A stretch of 64,000 nt of DNA from NCBI RefSeq assembly GCF_000002235.5, contig NW_022145563.1, positions 912,001 through 976,000 of the forward strand, read 5' to 3'. The number at the start of each line of letters is the position of its first letter. Position 1 is the first letter of the stretch. A program made the translations under genes and the position numbers. The notes beneath the pieces are model-generated. The model was not told the DNA's origin. It searched no databases and saw nothing but the letters and a program-made list of their open reading frames with translations. Shown piece after piece: positions 1 through 13,993 of this stretch. The DNA is from Strongylocentrotus purpuratus (Eukaryota > Echinodermata > Echinoidea > Camarodonta > Strongylocentrotidae).

Positions 1-26
1 ACTACATGTATGGTTGAAAATTAATC

Positions 27-95
27 TGCAAGCAATCTCTGTGGTTCTACCACGCCTTTTCAAAGTTCTTCCAAGCAAGTCATAAGTATCCTAGG
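27..95 (+). pseudogene. decayed duplicate of ECM29 exon 176-294
   Basis: The stretch resembles exon bases 216-283: both share a core of CAA..TCTGTGGTTCTACC-type sequence followed by CTTTTCAAAG and CCAAGCA, with scattered substitutions. In the frame of the real exon it has lost conserved residues, and no donor of normal strength follows. It sits in the intron directly upstream of the intact exon, which suggests a partial tandem exon duplication. An alternative exon is possible but less likely. Confidence 0.6.
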
Positions 96-175
96 GTAAC
101 AAAGTCCAATTACTAAAAGTTTATCGTTTTATTTTTTCTTACCCTGTCTCTACACTTCACCATACCATTGACCAG

Positions 176-294
176 GTGTGCGTTAAGATGTGTGACCTGA
201 ACTATGGTAAGATCGGTCAGCGAGCAATTACTCTGGTTCTACCGTGTCTCTTCAAAGGTCTCCCAAGCAGGGTCACAGAGGTCAGAACATTCAG
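176..294 (+). CDS. ECPAS: ECM29 exon (first in window)
   Basis: Acceptor ...CCATTGACCAG, donor AG|GTCAGT. Starts in phase 0 and ends with two bases of a Ser codon. Encodes [15 protein letters not shown]..., a HEAT segment strongly conserved in ECM29. A decayed copy of its 3' two thirds lies just upstream at about 27-95. Confidence 0.9.
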
Positions 295-3200
295 GTCAGT
301 AATATAATCTTTAGACTACGTGACTCATCTTGGGAGAAAACAATGCAGATATCTATCTATCTATCAGGCTATAGTTCATCCAGACGTTGGACAAAGCCCT
401 CCTCATAACATTTCTATTCTCTTCTGTCTCTAGCTGTCCTAGTCCAAGCGGCCATTCCCATGTATGATGTTAGGTCATCTCTCCATCTTCTCTTCTGCCT
501 TCCTCTTCTTCTCTTTCCCATCCTTGGTTGCCATTCTGTTAAACGATTTGTCCATCTATTGTCCTGAAGTCTTGCTACATGCCCAGCCCATCTCCATTTT
601 GATTCTCTGACTTTCTCCATGATATCTTTAACCTTTGTTTTCTGGCGTATGACTTTGTGATTGATTATGTCCCGCAGAGATAAATGCGACATCTTTCTCT
701 CCATAGCTCCATGCCGATATACTCTACTCTAAATCTGTTGATATCTAAGAAATTTGATTTATGAGATTTCACAGAAAATTATGAGGTAGTATAGTGATCC
801 TTTGTCGTCCCTTGATTTGAAGCTCTGTGTGTTGACTATCGAATTTGTACAAGTACAAGTTTGTTAATGACATTGTACAGAACATAGATCCCATATTTTG
901 TTGCAAGATTATTATTATAACTTGCTGTAAGGGTTTTGTTCTCAGCTATACTTTAACAAATGTTAAGTGCTTTTCTCTCCCTGTTTTCTTTAATTAATCC
1001 TCTCTCTCATACTTTCTGTCTTTCTCCTTCCTTCCCTCTTTCCTCCTTTTATCTCTATCAATCCATCCCAAATACAGTCTTTCAACGTTGGTAGCAATGA
1101 GTAAGAATGCCGGTGACTCGATCAAGCCTCACATACCCCAGCTTGTTACGGCTCTCCTAGAGGCTCTGAGTGGGTTAGAGCCCCAGGTCATGAACTACAT
1201 CAGCCTACATGTAGGCAATGATAAAGATGCTCAAGAAAAGGTCAGTATTATACAGTGTGAGTTCAAAAAAAGTTTACATCTAGAAAATTGCTAATCATTT
1301 AAAAAATTATCTATTAATAGTATATTATTATACATCTTATGAAAGAGTGTTTCATCCCAAATCATTTGGTATCATTTTTGTGTGGTATGTGTTCACGCTT
1401 GGATGAACATGAGCATTGTTTGCGTGATGTTTGATTAAAACAATTGGGATTTGGGTATTAATTCGGTCTTTGCCGATCCAAATAACATCCCTAACAAAAT
1501 TAATCATGCCACACATATCAAATATTGAATATCAAATATCAACGAACATTTGTGCGTGTGTGTGTGTGACTTTGCCCTTTGCAAAAAGCATATGCAATGC
1601 ATTCCATTTGATACCTTCAATTCATTCTCTCACTCCACTAATCCTAACATAATACATACTGTAGGCATCACTTCGGCGCAAGTCAATTTTTGCCCTCTCG
1701 CAAAGAATGCCTCTTGTTCACCCAAGAGTGAACACATTCCACACAAAAATGATACAAAATGATTTGGGATAAAACACTCTTTCATAAGATGTATAATAAG
1801 TTACTGTTCATAGATGATTTTTAATATAATTAGCAATTTTCTAGGTGTAAACTTTTTTTTGACTCACACTAGAGTGGTGACAGTTATAGAGTTCATAGTT
1901 AACATATTTGATTGGTTTTCAACATTTGGACATTATTTTTTACGCTCTTTCGGAAAATAAAGTTCAAAATGAGAAATTCTAGAAATAGATTTTATGATGT
2001 CACAGCTTCGGTACTCTATTAACATTGTTATGAAATTGAATATTGTATGTAGGAGAAAGTAAGAAATACAGACAGACAGACATACGTCATGGAGAAGAAT
2101 GCAGGTGACTTCTTAGACCTCACAGTGGCACAATAATTGCTCCTACGGCAATCGCTCAGGACTTTATTTCATCAAAGAGTTAGGAAGAATTGTGTTAGTG
2201 TAGGAAATTGACCAGGGTGGTGTTTCAGAAAAGCTAAGATCGACTTTAAGTTGGACTTAACTATGGCAGGCTGTTCATGCCACTGTTTGCTCTCACCATT
2301 ATGATCTTTAGATAATCTTTTTTCCTTCAATAATGAATTATCAACAAATTTAAATTCTGTAGATTTGTGACCAGCATTTGTAAGTCCCTCGAGAGACCAA
2401 TGCCAGTAAATGGTGAGAGCAAACAGTGGTATGAACGGCCTGACATAGTTAAGTCCAACTTAAAGTCGATCTTAGTCTTTGTGAAACACCACTCTGGAGC
2501 TATTGACAGATGATGTGGCTATAGCATGTTTTTGGAAACCACTTGTTACATCTGCACACATACACTGGTGTGTAGAGTCTATGGGTGTGGGTAATAGGAG
2601 ACCCACACGTGTGATGCAATGAAGCGCTACTGTGCGGAGTGATTGGTGGCTTCCTATTTCTTATTCGGTTATACAGTCTGAGTCAAACCTGCTTTTTTTT
2701 CCTGTTTTTTTTCCTTCTTTTTCCTTACTAGTATTTACTTTTTCTTTTTCATTTTTCCTACAGAGTGTAGAGATGTTAACAAATGTATTATGCGCTTTAT
2801 AAGAACTGTGCTATTATTATTTTTTATTATTACAAAGACCACCTGTCTACAAGTACCACATTTTTTGTTTCCCTTGAATATGGTTTTTCATTGAAACATG
2901 TACTAAAGGAATCTGTCTACAAAGACCACCTGTCTACAAAGGCCACTTTTTGTGTTTCCCTTGGGTGGTCGCTATAGACAGGTTTGATTTTATCTAGCTT
3001 TAGAGTTTGCAGCCTATAGGCAAACCAATACATTAATGTTGATGGCTGTTATGTTAGGAGAATGACAGGTGTTTCTAATGGGAGTCAATGGAAGAAAGAC
3101 AGAGCTCGTCTGAGTAATTGACACACTTGGACCATACGGTGAGCTCTTGCCCAATGAATGATGTCATAACATAAACATGTACTCCAATAATAACAAATAC

Positions 3201-6200
3201 AAGCCCTGTACGCTCTACGACTACTTACAAGAAGAAGCCAGTGCATTTCATGTAGGTTTCCTCTTTTAGCACCAGAGGGCAGCACAAAGCCAACCAACGA
3301 TATAACCAGGTCGATCATATCTAAGGCGATAATCAAGACAGAAGAGTGATTGCTCATTAACCAGGAGTATCCATTTTGTTTTCTTTCTTCATTGTAGCTG
3401 GATGTTGCGCGGATTGATGCAAGCAAATCCTCTCCCATGATGGAAACGATTAGAATGGTGAGTTGTGATTCAAATTGGCAGTTCTTACCTGTAAGTCTCT
3501 TTCAGATATAAAGCATGCAAAAGCACAGTATTTTTTTTTTAATGACATAAAATGTAATACCTTCACTTTTCTCTTTTTTATAACACAGACCTAAGAGAGT
3601 GAAGAAACATTTTGACAATGTCATGAAAAAATATGTGGTTGATTGTTCAGTCATGAAGGCATCGTTTAACAATGTTAAATCTGAGATGCACGGCGTACGT
3701 GTTATCAGTGTCTGTGATACGGTGTAATCTTGAAATCGCGCTTCAAAATGATCAAGAAGTGCCTCAATAAAGTAAAAATCTTTGAGGGACCGTTTTTATC
3801 ATACTCCTTTTCCCCAATAGACTGTAGTGTTATGAAAACCGTTAGGCAAACGCAAAATTTGGTTTTGATTTCCAATCATAAATATCTTGATGATGAGACA
3901 GGCGATCGGCTTGTAAAAGTCATGGGGTTCCTGACTGACCTAAAGGTTTATAATTATCATTGCAGCATGAGCTAAATCCAGGATTTTGTTTCAGAATTTG
4001 AGACAAATACCGGATCCCTTTAAAATGTAAACAAGAAAAGTTGAAAAATTTATGTTGATTTTCAATTAAAATGTTGATGAAACTTCACTACAGATACTGT
4101 TACTTGATGCATTTCACAACACATTAGTTCAATATTTGATTGTTAAGTCTGGTTTTTATTTGTTTATTTCTCTCTTTCTCTCTTTTCAGTGTGTGCAATA
4201 TGTAGATTCCAATGTCCTCAGTGAACTAGCTCCGAGGGTCAACGACCTTATACGTAGTGGTATTGGTGTAGGAACCAAGGTAAGGATATGACTTTTGTCT
4301 CACGATACTTTGTGTATAATTATATTGTTAGTATTATGTACATGTGCGTACTGTACATACAGTCAAGAATTAAGTTTTGGTTAGCATTAACATTTTCATC
4401 TTCTTCCTTTTTTGCTTCTTTGTTGTTGTTGTTTTGTGTTGTTTTTTTGCTTAATAATTATTTATTTTCTGTCCAAGAAATGTGGAAATATATCATCCAC
4501 CAGCATTACATTAAGGTAATCCCATACAATTCACGGCAGAAAAATACAACAGATGCACATTCATATGTTCATCCTTATTTGCTAACAGTTAAAAAAATAC
4601 ATTATAATATGTATTTAGTAACATTTTATAAATAGTAAGGATTAGCAGAAACTCATTGGTCAGATCAGCATATCTTTGGAGTTGAAATACATATGGTAGT
4701 GTTTTAGATACCAACTGCCCCGTCCCTGTGATAAGACTTAACTATGTTGTTTACCAGTCGCTTACTGACACACTACACTTCTCCACAGATGCTCCCCAGA
4801 TGCATGCGTTCCATACAACATATGACATTTATCCTTTTATTTCATCCAAAAGTAAAAATCTCTGGATATGGCCATCGACTTATAATTCTTTCTGACTTTA
4901 CTTACACAGTTAAATGGTCTATCATTCAGTCAATCAAACAACAGTTATTATAAACTTTCCTGACAATGGATAGTCAACCTGTTTGAAACGTTGAGCCACT
5001 CCTACTACCCATCCTCTCCAACCGACACTATAGTTCTCTTTAGAACTATAAGCTCAAAAAAGATTACCAACAGTCTTTTTCAGGACTACACACACACTCC
5101 AGAAAGAAAGAATCTCCAATCCTCCCCCCCCCCCCTCTCTCTCACATGGTGCAACCGTAAGCCTATTGTACATAAAAAACACTTTCTGTTTTATTTTAAT
5201 TCCAGGCTGGTTGCGCCAACTTCTTGATTCTGCTGAGCCAGCAATGCCCTCAGGATCTAGCACCTCATGCAGGTCAGTAAACTTTGGTGAAGAAAGGTTT
5301 TGCAAACACCCAAGCTATTATTTGAGAGCTATATACGCCCTCTGTTTAATTTTAATTTCAGGCTGGTTGAAAGTATTAATTTTCTGGTTGAAATTTATTA
5401 ATTTGTCACATTGAAAGTTATTAATTTGCCATATTTTTACTGCTTGAGAAAGTAGATTTACCTACATGTACTGGTAATTATATTGGTCGATTAGATTTCT
5501 TTAATTTCTTATATGGTCAATAAAGAATAATCTTTAAGAATATACTGAGTTATAATAATTACCATAATGACTATACTCAATTCAATATTTGTATGAGCTA
5601 TCACTTAGTATTCACAAAGATATGAATTTCTTTGCATTTTCACTAGTGCTATGAACAATTGAAGGATTTTTTTCTTCAAATAAATTCAAGAAAAGAAGAT
5701 TTTTCTTTTAAGCTTGCACATATGATGTGAAAGGGTTACACTCTACTAGATGCACATTTGCATGTCTTAAATCATTTTCAAATGTAATTACACCAGGGAC
5801 CCATTTCACAAAGCTTTTTTTCAATGACAAATGACAAAAATCAACAACAAATCTGCTGATAACCAATCAGAAGCAAGATTTCACTAGCTTATAACAAAAA
5901 CTGTCATTTGTCACTGATGACAAGTTTTGTAAAGTGGAGCGCAGATTTCAATTTTTGAATTTTGGGCCACGTCTTTACTATAAACGTATGCGATTTTTCC
6001 AAACTAAGGAGCCTCATACTCAGGGCTTAAATTAATCCAAGGCCACCAAGGCCATGGCCGTGGATGCCCTTTTGATTGGCCTCAATGCCCCTCTCATTGG
6101 CCGTGGAGATTTTTTGTGCCCTTTCCAATTCTTCCTATTTGTGCTGTAATATAGAGATGTTCCCTACAGAAAAGTGGCCTTGCCCTAAAAATATTGAAAT

Positions 6201-9200
6201 TTAAGGCCTGCATACTCCTTGTCTAAACCAACTTTATTTTGAATATCTTGAAATCAATTCACAGCTCTGTTTATGTGGGTTATATATAATTGATAATTAT
6301 AATAATATTAAAGATTAGGATATTACTGCTTCAAGGGGATATGAACCCTTCCCCTAAGGTTTTCATTGAAATATTTACTAGATATTAATATTTACTAGAT
6401 ATTAAAATAAGAAATAATAATATTCAGTTCTTGTATAGCTCATATCACATTATATAACGTCCTTAAGCGCTTCCAAAAAACTTTTGAAATGATTACCCTA
6501 GCTTTAGCTCCGGCAGCCATTATCAGCGCACAGTGCATTTCAAGGAATAATCCTACCAGGTACCCATTCACGTCACCTGGGTCGAGTGTGGCAAATGTAG
6601 ATTAATGTCTTGCCAAAGGACATTAGTGCCGTGGCGGGACTTGAACCGCTGACCTTGTGATCTTTGCAGTACGATGACATATCCACTGGACCACGACACC
6701 TCTAATAACCATTTTTTTTGTCCTCCCCACCTTCTAGGTAAGCTGCTGGCATCTCTGCTCTCTGGACTCAATGATAAGAGTATGGCTGTGAGGAAGCTCA
6801 ATGCCTCTGCAATAGGAAACCTTATTAAGGTATGTTGATCATGTATTGAGTAGTCAAAAGACTTACATGTAACTCCGTTTCGTTGACGATCAACCATGCA
6901 TCAAGTCTTTCGTCTTCTTTGTGCATGGCTGATCATCAACGAAACAGAGTTAAGTCTTTTGTCAACTCTGTTTGTTGCTACGGCAGGCAGCCAGTAAAAG
7001 CGAATTTGTTTAATCAAATTATGGAAATGCAAGCATTACTTTAAAAAACAGAACTTTGTTATTCCTGGCTCATTTTTCCTGATTGAGGTGTCATATTTTT
7101 TCTTTGAAATTCAGATACCGTCCGCCAAATGAATTTTTGGTATTATTTCTTCAAATTGATTTTAATCATTCAAGTTGGAAATATGCATTATGCAAGTTGC
7201 ATCAAATGAAATAGGAAGATCTAAGCTTTACAAATATGTGTCATTTATTAATTATAATTGTTATTAAGTTATGATAAAACATCAATAATTCTTGGTTTCG
7301 TTTTTTTTTGGACGCACTGTATATGTATACATAAATATTTTTCCAATTTCTGGATTATTGTAATCCACCTGGACATATTTGTGCCTCCCTTTTTTTGTTG
7401 AAATACAGGTAGCCAAAGACAGCAGTACAGAGAAGTTGATTTTGCGACTGAAGACATGGTTCTTGGAGAAAGATGGTAAGTACATTCTTTAAGTTCTGTG
7501 AACAGTAAAGATATATAGATATCATTTTTAATTTGATTTGTCTGTCAATTATAGGTTGATGTGTTGCATTCTAGCTTTCACCATTGACCATAAATGCAGT
7601 AGACCTTTTTGTATGCATTCTAGGATTGTAAAATCATCCCAATTCAGCTGTGCTGCAATTAAGTTTGTTTTTAATCAATAAACCATTAATTTATCTATCT
7701 ATCTATCGATCTACTAGATTGATTAATGGTATACCAATACTTTTTTAATTTTACACCTTTGGACTACACATACATGTATAGACTTACATGTACATGAAGT
7801 GACAGGAACAACCCTTCCTGGCCTTTGCATGCAACCATAGCCTTAGACCCATTATCAGACTCTGAGGGCACCTCGTGTCTTGTTTACACATCACAATAAA
7901 TGATGTCTTTAATTCCTTTGTGCTACAGATGGGGACCTCCAAAAGGCACTAGAACAACCCTAACGGCCATGGCATGGACAACCCTGAAATCCTCAAGAAA
8001 CATGCTGCCATAGCCTTAGAACCAAAATTAGACATTGAGGATATCCCTTGTTCAGCTGTGTATGAGCTGATGATGAAATCCAATGTTATTAAATGTACTC
8101 TCTCTGGGTTCCAGATGAGGAAATGTCATGAAGCAATTGGAACAACCCTACTGTCACGCCTTGTACAGCCCTGGCATCCTCAAGAAGCATACAGTCTTGA
8201 CCCTAGACTCGTATTAAACCTTGGAAGATACGCCTGTACATGTACCTCGTGAATTGTTTACACATCACTCTCTGGATTATTTTCCCTTTTGCTATAGATG
8301 GGGATCTCCATGAAGCGATGGGAACGACTCTCCTGGCCACGCCTTTTACAACCCTGATATCCTGAAGAAACATAGAATCATGACCCTAGACTCACATTAG
8401 CCCTTGAAGATACATTTACCTCTTGTGTTGTTTAGATAGTACTACCGGTATCTGGATTCAAGATTAAATCTTAATTCTTATTTTCCCGTTTGCTGTAGAT
8501 GGGGACCTCCATGAAGCAATGGGAACGACTCTCCTGGCCATGGCCTGGTACAACCCTGATATCCTGAAGAGACATGCTGCCGTAGCCCTACCATTGGCCT
8601 TCCTAGCCATGCATCAGAAGAAGGAACCTGGCAAGGACTGCATGTGGGAAGGAGTGTGGCTCGATACAACACCAGGTAATGATGATGATCATTGGCGGTC
8701 CAACATTTGCCTGGGCGATATTTGCTCTGAGCTTTATGTTGTCATAGATGCAGGGTTGGGATTGATATTTAGGTTTATGCTAGGTTTAAGGTTAGGGTTA
8801 GGGAAAGTGTTGTGTCCAAGGTTTGAACTTTAGTAGAATACTGGCAACGAAGTCAAAAGATGGTCTTCCCTGATATGTATAATAATGCTTGCTTAAAGAT
8901 AAACAGAATCCAACAAAACTTACACTGTATGTTCAAGATTACAAATAAATGACTTGTGCCGAACAATTTTGGTATAAGGAAATCTGGGTAAGTAGGCTCG
9001 GCATCATGTGCTTAAGAGAGGTCCTATGTCAACGGGAGTTGTGGTTTTTTCTTGTAGATGATGCCCAATAAGTTTTTGTGAATTTGTTTTTATTTCACTG
9101 GTTCAAACAACCAATCTACTGCAGGATAAACAATCCAAAATAAATTGTAGCTTTTTTCTCTCAAAATATGATTCCCATACCAGAGATCAAGATTAGCTTT

Positions 9201-10180
9201 GATATTCATTGATGCACCAAACTAACAAACACAATAACCTGTCTAATTCTCAGGCACAGAGGGCGGCATCCGTCTCTACCTCCCGGAGATCGTGACCATC
9301 ACTCAAGAAGGTCTGGCCTCTACATCGTGGCCCCGCAAGGCCCAGGCTGCCCGGTCCATGGGCACCGTAGCCACCAAGCTAGGTGCTAAGCTCCAACCAC
9401 CTCAGCTGGGTCTACTCCTAGGGGCTCTCCTGGAGGGACTACAGGGGAGGACATGGGATGGAAAGGTAGGAGCTTGAGTTTTGGATTCAGAAACTTTGGA
9501 TTAAGGTGCAATTGTGGGGAGAGGATTCCATGGAAATTTTCATCCCCCTTTTTTTTCCCCATGACACCAGTCACAAGACTGCCTTGAGGAAGTCCAATGG
9601 GGGACAAATTTAGTTGAAATACCTTATCCAATGATTCATGGATCCTACGTGTGACTTCTCATGTGATAATCTAGAACCTTCAGCAGTATACCAATGTGCT
9701 CCCACAAATATATATATAATAATAATAATAATGTTTTATTTACCCAGGGTAGCCACTTTAATTATGAAACTACCCTTTCAGCGGGCCCTGCATAACATAA
9801 TATGTTATTACTACCCTTCTCCAATCTAAAATGCTGAGTGCCTAGCTAGAAGGCAGAAGGTCCCATTATTATAAGTCTTTGGTATGACTCGGCCGGGGTT
9901 CGAACCCACGACCTCCCGTTCATGAGGCGGGCGCTCTTACCACTGAGCCACCATGCCCGGTGGTCGCTAATATGTTGGGTATAGTGGTTGGAGGATGCAT
10001 ATTCACATTGTTTTTCCTATAGTGATATTTTTTCTCTTTATTTTGTCCCCCTTTACTTTCAGGATGAATTGTTGAAGGCCATCTCCACAGTTTGTATATC
10101 GTGCAAGTAAGTCCACTTTCGGTGTCCATGAAATTGTTGTACAATATCTGTGACAGTTATGTAATAACTTTAGTTAGCAA

Positions 10181-10211
<31 letters not shown>

Positions 10212-13200
10212 GAGAGAAGGGAAAAATAGGTTCATTTGAGTTAAATACTGTTTAAGGAGAAGTTTTCTCGAATGATGTATTCCATATTTAAGGCTTTGAG
10301 TAAGGGTTTATTTGAGACGCCTTATGACTTGTCTGTTTTGTGAAAATGCTGACAAAAAGAATTCCTTAAACCTTAATTTCAGTTCATGACTTTTTGAAGC
10401 GTTAGGCCTTCAAGGTAGGATGTCAGTTTGTCATTTTAAAGTAAGCAGAAGTTATTGGTTGAAGTGTAATGTGTGTATATGGGTCTGTCCAGAAAGTTGG
10501 GGAAATTCTTGAGACATACGAGAAGTAAGAAACTATGTCACCTATCAACTGTAACAATGTTTGCTCAAATTCAGAAGTACTCGAGCTTCATGGTGAATTA
10601 ATATTATGGACCCAAGGTTTATGTAATGTTATATGACTATGGTGTCCATGTAACGTTAGTAAAGAGAGAAATGTGTATTAAGCAAAGACTTTGAAGAAAA
10701 GCAATTGAAACAGGATTGATACTGGCAAGGCACTACTATATATATATATTCATTGCATAAAAATCTTTAACAAATACTTTCATCTTTCATGTGTAGTAGG
10801 AGATCTCATACCGACGTTACATGGACATCGTCATATTTTTTGCCCTAACTGTATGGAATGACCCATATATTACATGTTCATATGTTTTGATCAATGACAG
10901 GACTGCTTTACAGATGGAGATAGAAAAGCAGCCAAGCATGGATACAGTCCTGAACGCTCTCTTCAAGGAGAGTCGCAAGGAACGGGTGGATTACAAGATG
11001 GCTGCCTTGGACTGCCTAGCCTCGGTACTCCAGGCTCATGAAGCAGATAGATTCAAGGAACTGACGGACATCTTGTATTCCATCATCAGCAAAGTGAGTC
11101 AACTTCCTCTCTGCATTTTATTCATAGTTGTTCTAGTAGAGTGAAACCTGTATATAATGATGATGATGATGACGACGACGACGGCGGCGGTGTCAGCGGC
11201 GACGACGACGACAGCGATGATGAATAAATAAAACGTTATAATAATAAAAACGTTACTAATAAAGCGCTTACCACTGAAGTCTCTTAGCGCTAAAAAGCAA
11301 AAAAGGCCACTCAAGGGAGACAAGAAAAGTGGTCTTTATTCGAAGGTGGTCTTTATGTACAGGTGGTTGCTAAAGCAGGTTTGTTGACTGTAGTCCTCAT
11401 TTTTCTCAGGACTGTATTTCATCAAAGATGTATGGTCAGCGTTGGGATTTGATAAGTATCTGGTTGATGGATGTTGTAAAAAATCTGTTCAGCTTATCAT
11501 TCAAACTTTGCCGAACGTCAATTTTACGTTAATCATTCAACTGTCTTTGTACCATGAATTCTTTCATCAGACTCTTCTGTGACATGCATGACAATGTCAG
11601 CATGTTGTGCATTTATGGACTTACAAATGCTTATTTTCCTTTCGAAATTGCCTGTTGTAAAATTGCCACATGTTAAAACACCTGAAAAGTAATAAACTAC
11701 ACATTTGCTCTTTACATGAATTTGGTGCTTTGATGTTAAGGCCAAACCACAAAATGTGACCATTTGTCATAAATAATTTTTTTCCCCTCTTTGTTTCAGG
11801 AGAAGTCTGATGATGACAGTGACGAGGAGGATGTAACCGACAGAGCTCGGCAGGATGAGAAGTTGAAACTCAAAGAATGTACTTTCATCAACCTTGGCCT
11901 TGCATGGCCATCGCAAAGGGAAACACAAGGTAAAGAAATTATCAATTAAAAACAAATGTACTCCCTGTTTTACTACTAGGTTTAAAGGCCCACTGTAATT
12001 GTAGCTACTTGCTCTCTCTATATACAGGGTTCTTGTTAATTTTTCTGATAGCAGGCTATTTATGATTTACAGGAGGCTACTAAAATTGCAAAAGAAAAAT
12101 CTCTGTGCGCGTAGCGCACATCACCATGTGCGCGAAGCGCACATCACGAGCGCGAAGTCCCTTGCGGCCGGGGTCCAGTTTTAGGGTTTTAGATGCTCTC
12201 TGGTGCTATCTTAGCCTTATTTTTGAAGATATGACCACACTGTATGAGCCATAGTTTAATGATAAAGATCATGAATATTTTGGCTGAATAACTTACTTTT
12301 CATATGATATACAATATGAAATGAAAATGCTCCATTATTGTTTCTGATCATTTGGACGCAGAGCGAGCTCTGGAGCTGGCCTCTTTAAATTATTGCGAGC
12401 GGAGTTCGCTGGCTTGAGCTTGTTTACGAACGTACGTCTACGGTCTAGTCTCTGTGACAGTGTATGTGTATAGCGTGTCGCACCGGTTGTGCAGCGCTCG
12501 TATTCTGAATCGAATCGTGCATCGCCAAATCAATCACAGTTTTACACTCATTATTACAGGGTTCGTACGGGTCAGGGAATTTCTGGAAAGTCAGGGAATT
12601 TACAAATGTATTTTCCAGAAGCAAAAAGTCAGGGAAAGTCAGGGAATTCATCCATTTCTTCTGGAAAGTCAGGGAATTTTTTTTTTTTTCAAGATGTTTG
12701 TTAAAAGGGCATTTAATTTGTCTTGTGAACAAAGGAAAATACATTTCGTAAAATCTGTGGTTCACAGGACCTTTTTCGTAATAAATTACACGCAATATCT
12801 TTCGGACCTACTAGTGTGTCTTTCATACATGTATGCAAGATGTTTGTGTGCGTAAATGACTTGCATTGACAGTTGCGGTGCGTGGTGCCGGTGTGTGTAC
12901 ATGCACGAATGCTGCATGCACGCTGTACGATTACTTTTTGATCGAGCTTGTGCATTGATTTTTATTAAAAATTTGAATGAAGGTGTTTTACCCCGGGGTT
13001 TTACCACAGAATATTCATTAAACAATAAATAAAATGTAAATAACTATGCATCATGAGCCACTCGTGTTTTATTAAGAACCCCTTTAAAAATCGTGTTGCT
13101 CTTTACTCGAATATCGCAACCCTGAATCGCATTTGATTCCACATTTGGCGTCCATTGTGCGAGCGCGAGCATACAGCCAGCTCACTGATCTCTACGAAAA

Positions 13201-13954
13201 ACTAGCCTAGCCTCGTGGTTGCTGCTTTCCCCAACGTCCGCAATTAAGGCACACTTTTTTCCGTCAGCAAAATATCGAAAGTCGGGAGTGCGCCTTATAT
13301 AGTCAGGAACAGGATATTTGAGTCCTCAAATGCTACTTTTTAGTGGTTTTCAAAAATCTCTGTGTCTCAACATGAATTACATAGTGCAAATAAAGAATAG
13401 GATCTACTATTTGAAGTTAAACTACGTTCCTAATTTGAAGGGAAGAGAGTTTTTTGTCTTCAGTTTTTTTTTCAGTCTCGATTAAATTATGCCCTGTCGC
13501 ATGGCACTTTGCCGGCCGAAGCTCTCCCGTGTCTTCAGCTCACTTACACAGGGGATAACGAATCACCACGCGAACACTAGCCTGTCCACAATCCTGTTTG
13601 GACTCGGGGGTCAAAAATTCTGTCATCTTTAGTTTTAAAAACAACATTGTTACTGGGTCTAACTTATTTCACAAGCACTACAATTGTGCCTCGTAATAAA
13701 ATGAAAGTATTTTCATACACTGTCACTGAAATAGAGCCGATCTGATGTTAACAAAAAGACCAATGTTGGCTTTTTTTTTTGATGGCTTTTTGTTAACCAG
13801 ATCAGATCGCGTCTTATATCAGTGTTCGAAAAATACTTTCACTTTCATTATACGAGGCAAATTGAGGTGCTTTTGAACTAAGTTAGACCTTGGTCTAGTA
13901 ACAATGTTGTTTTTAAACTAAAGATGACAGATTTTTTGTTTTCAGATTTGTTTT

Positions 13955-13993
<39 letters not shown>

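Noticed and set aside
3085..3438. 117-codon frame on the - strand over ECM29 exon 3398-3457
   Set aside because: Shadow frame antisense to a well-supported exon, with no recognisable protein.
6625..6712. Possible tRNA gene on the - strand
   Set aside because: Head of a SINE; other copies of the same body lack it or carry degenerate versions.
7929..8252. Upstream exon copies as mutually exclusive alternative exons
   Set aside because: Each has a stop or frameshift in the phase required by the neighbouring exons, so they cannot add an alternative protein segment.
9885..9965. Possible tRNA gene on the - strand with CAT anticodon
   Set aside because: A and B boxes are good but stems do not pair fully and it continues into a SINE body with an (ATT)n tail.
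12445..13025. Several open frames of 71-133 codons on both strands
   Set aside because: They overlap each other and lie in the GGAAAGTCAGGGAATT repeats of a non-autonomous element.
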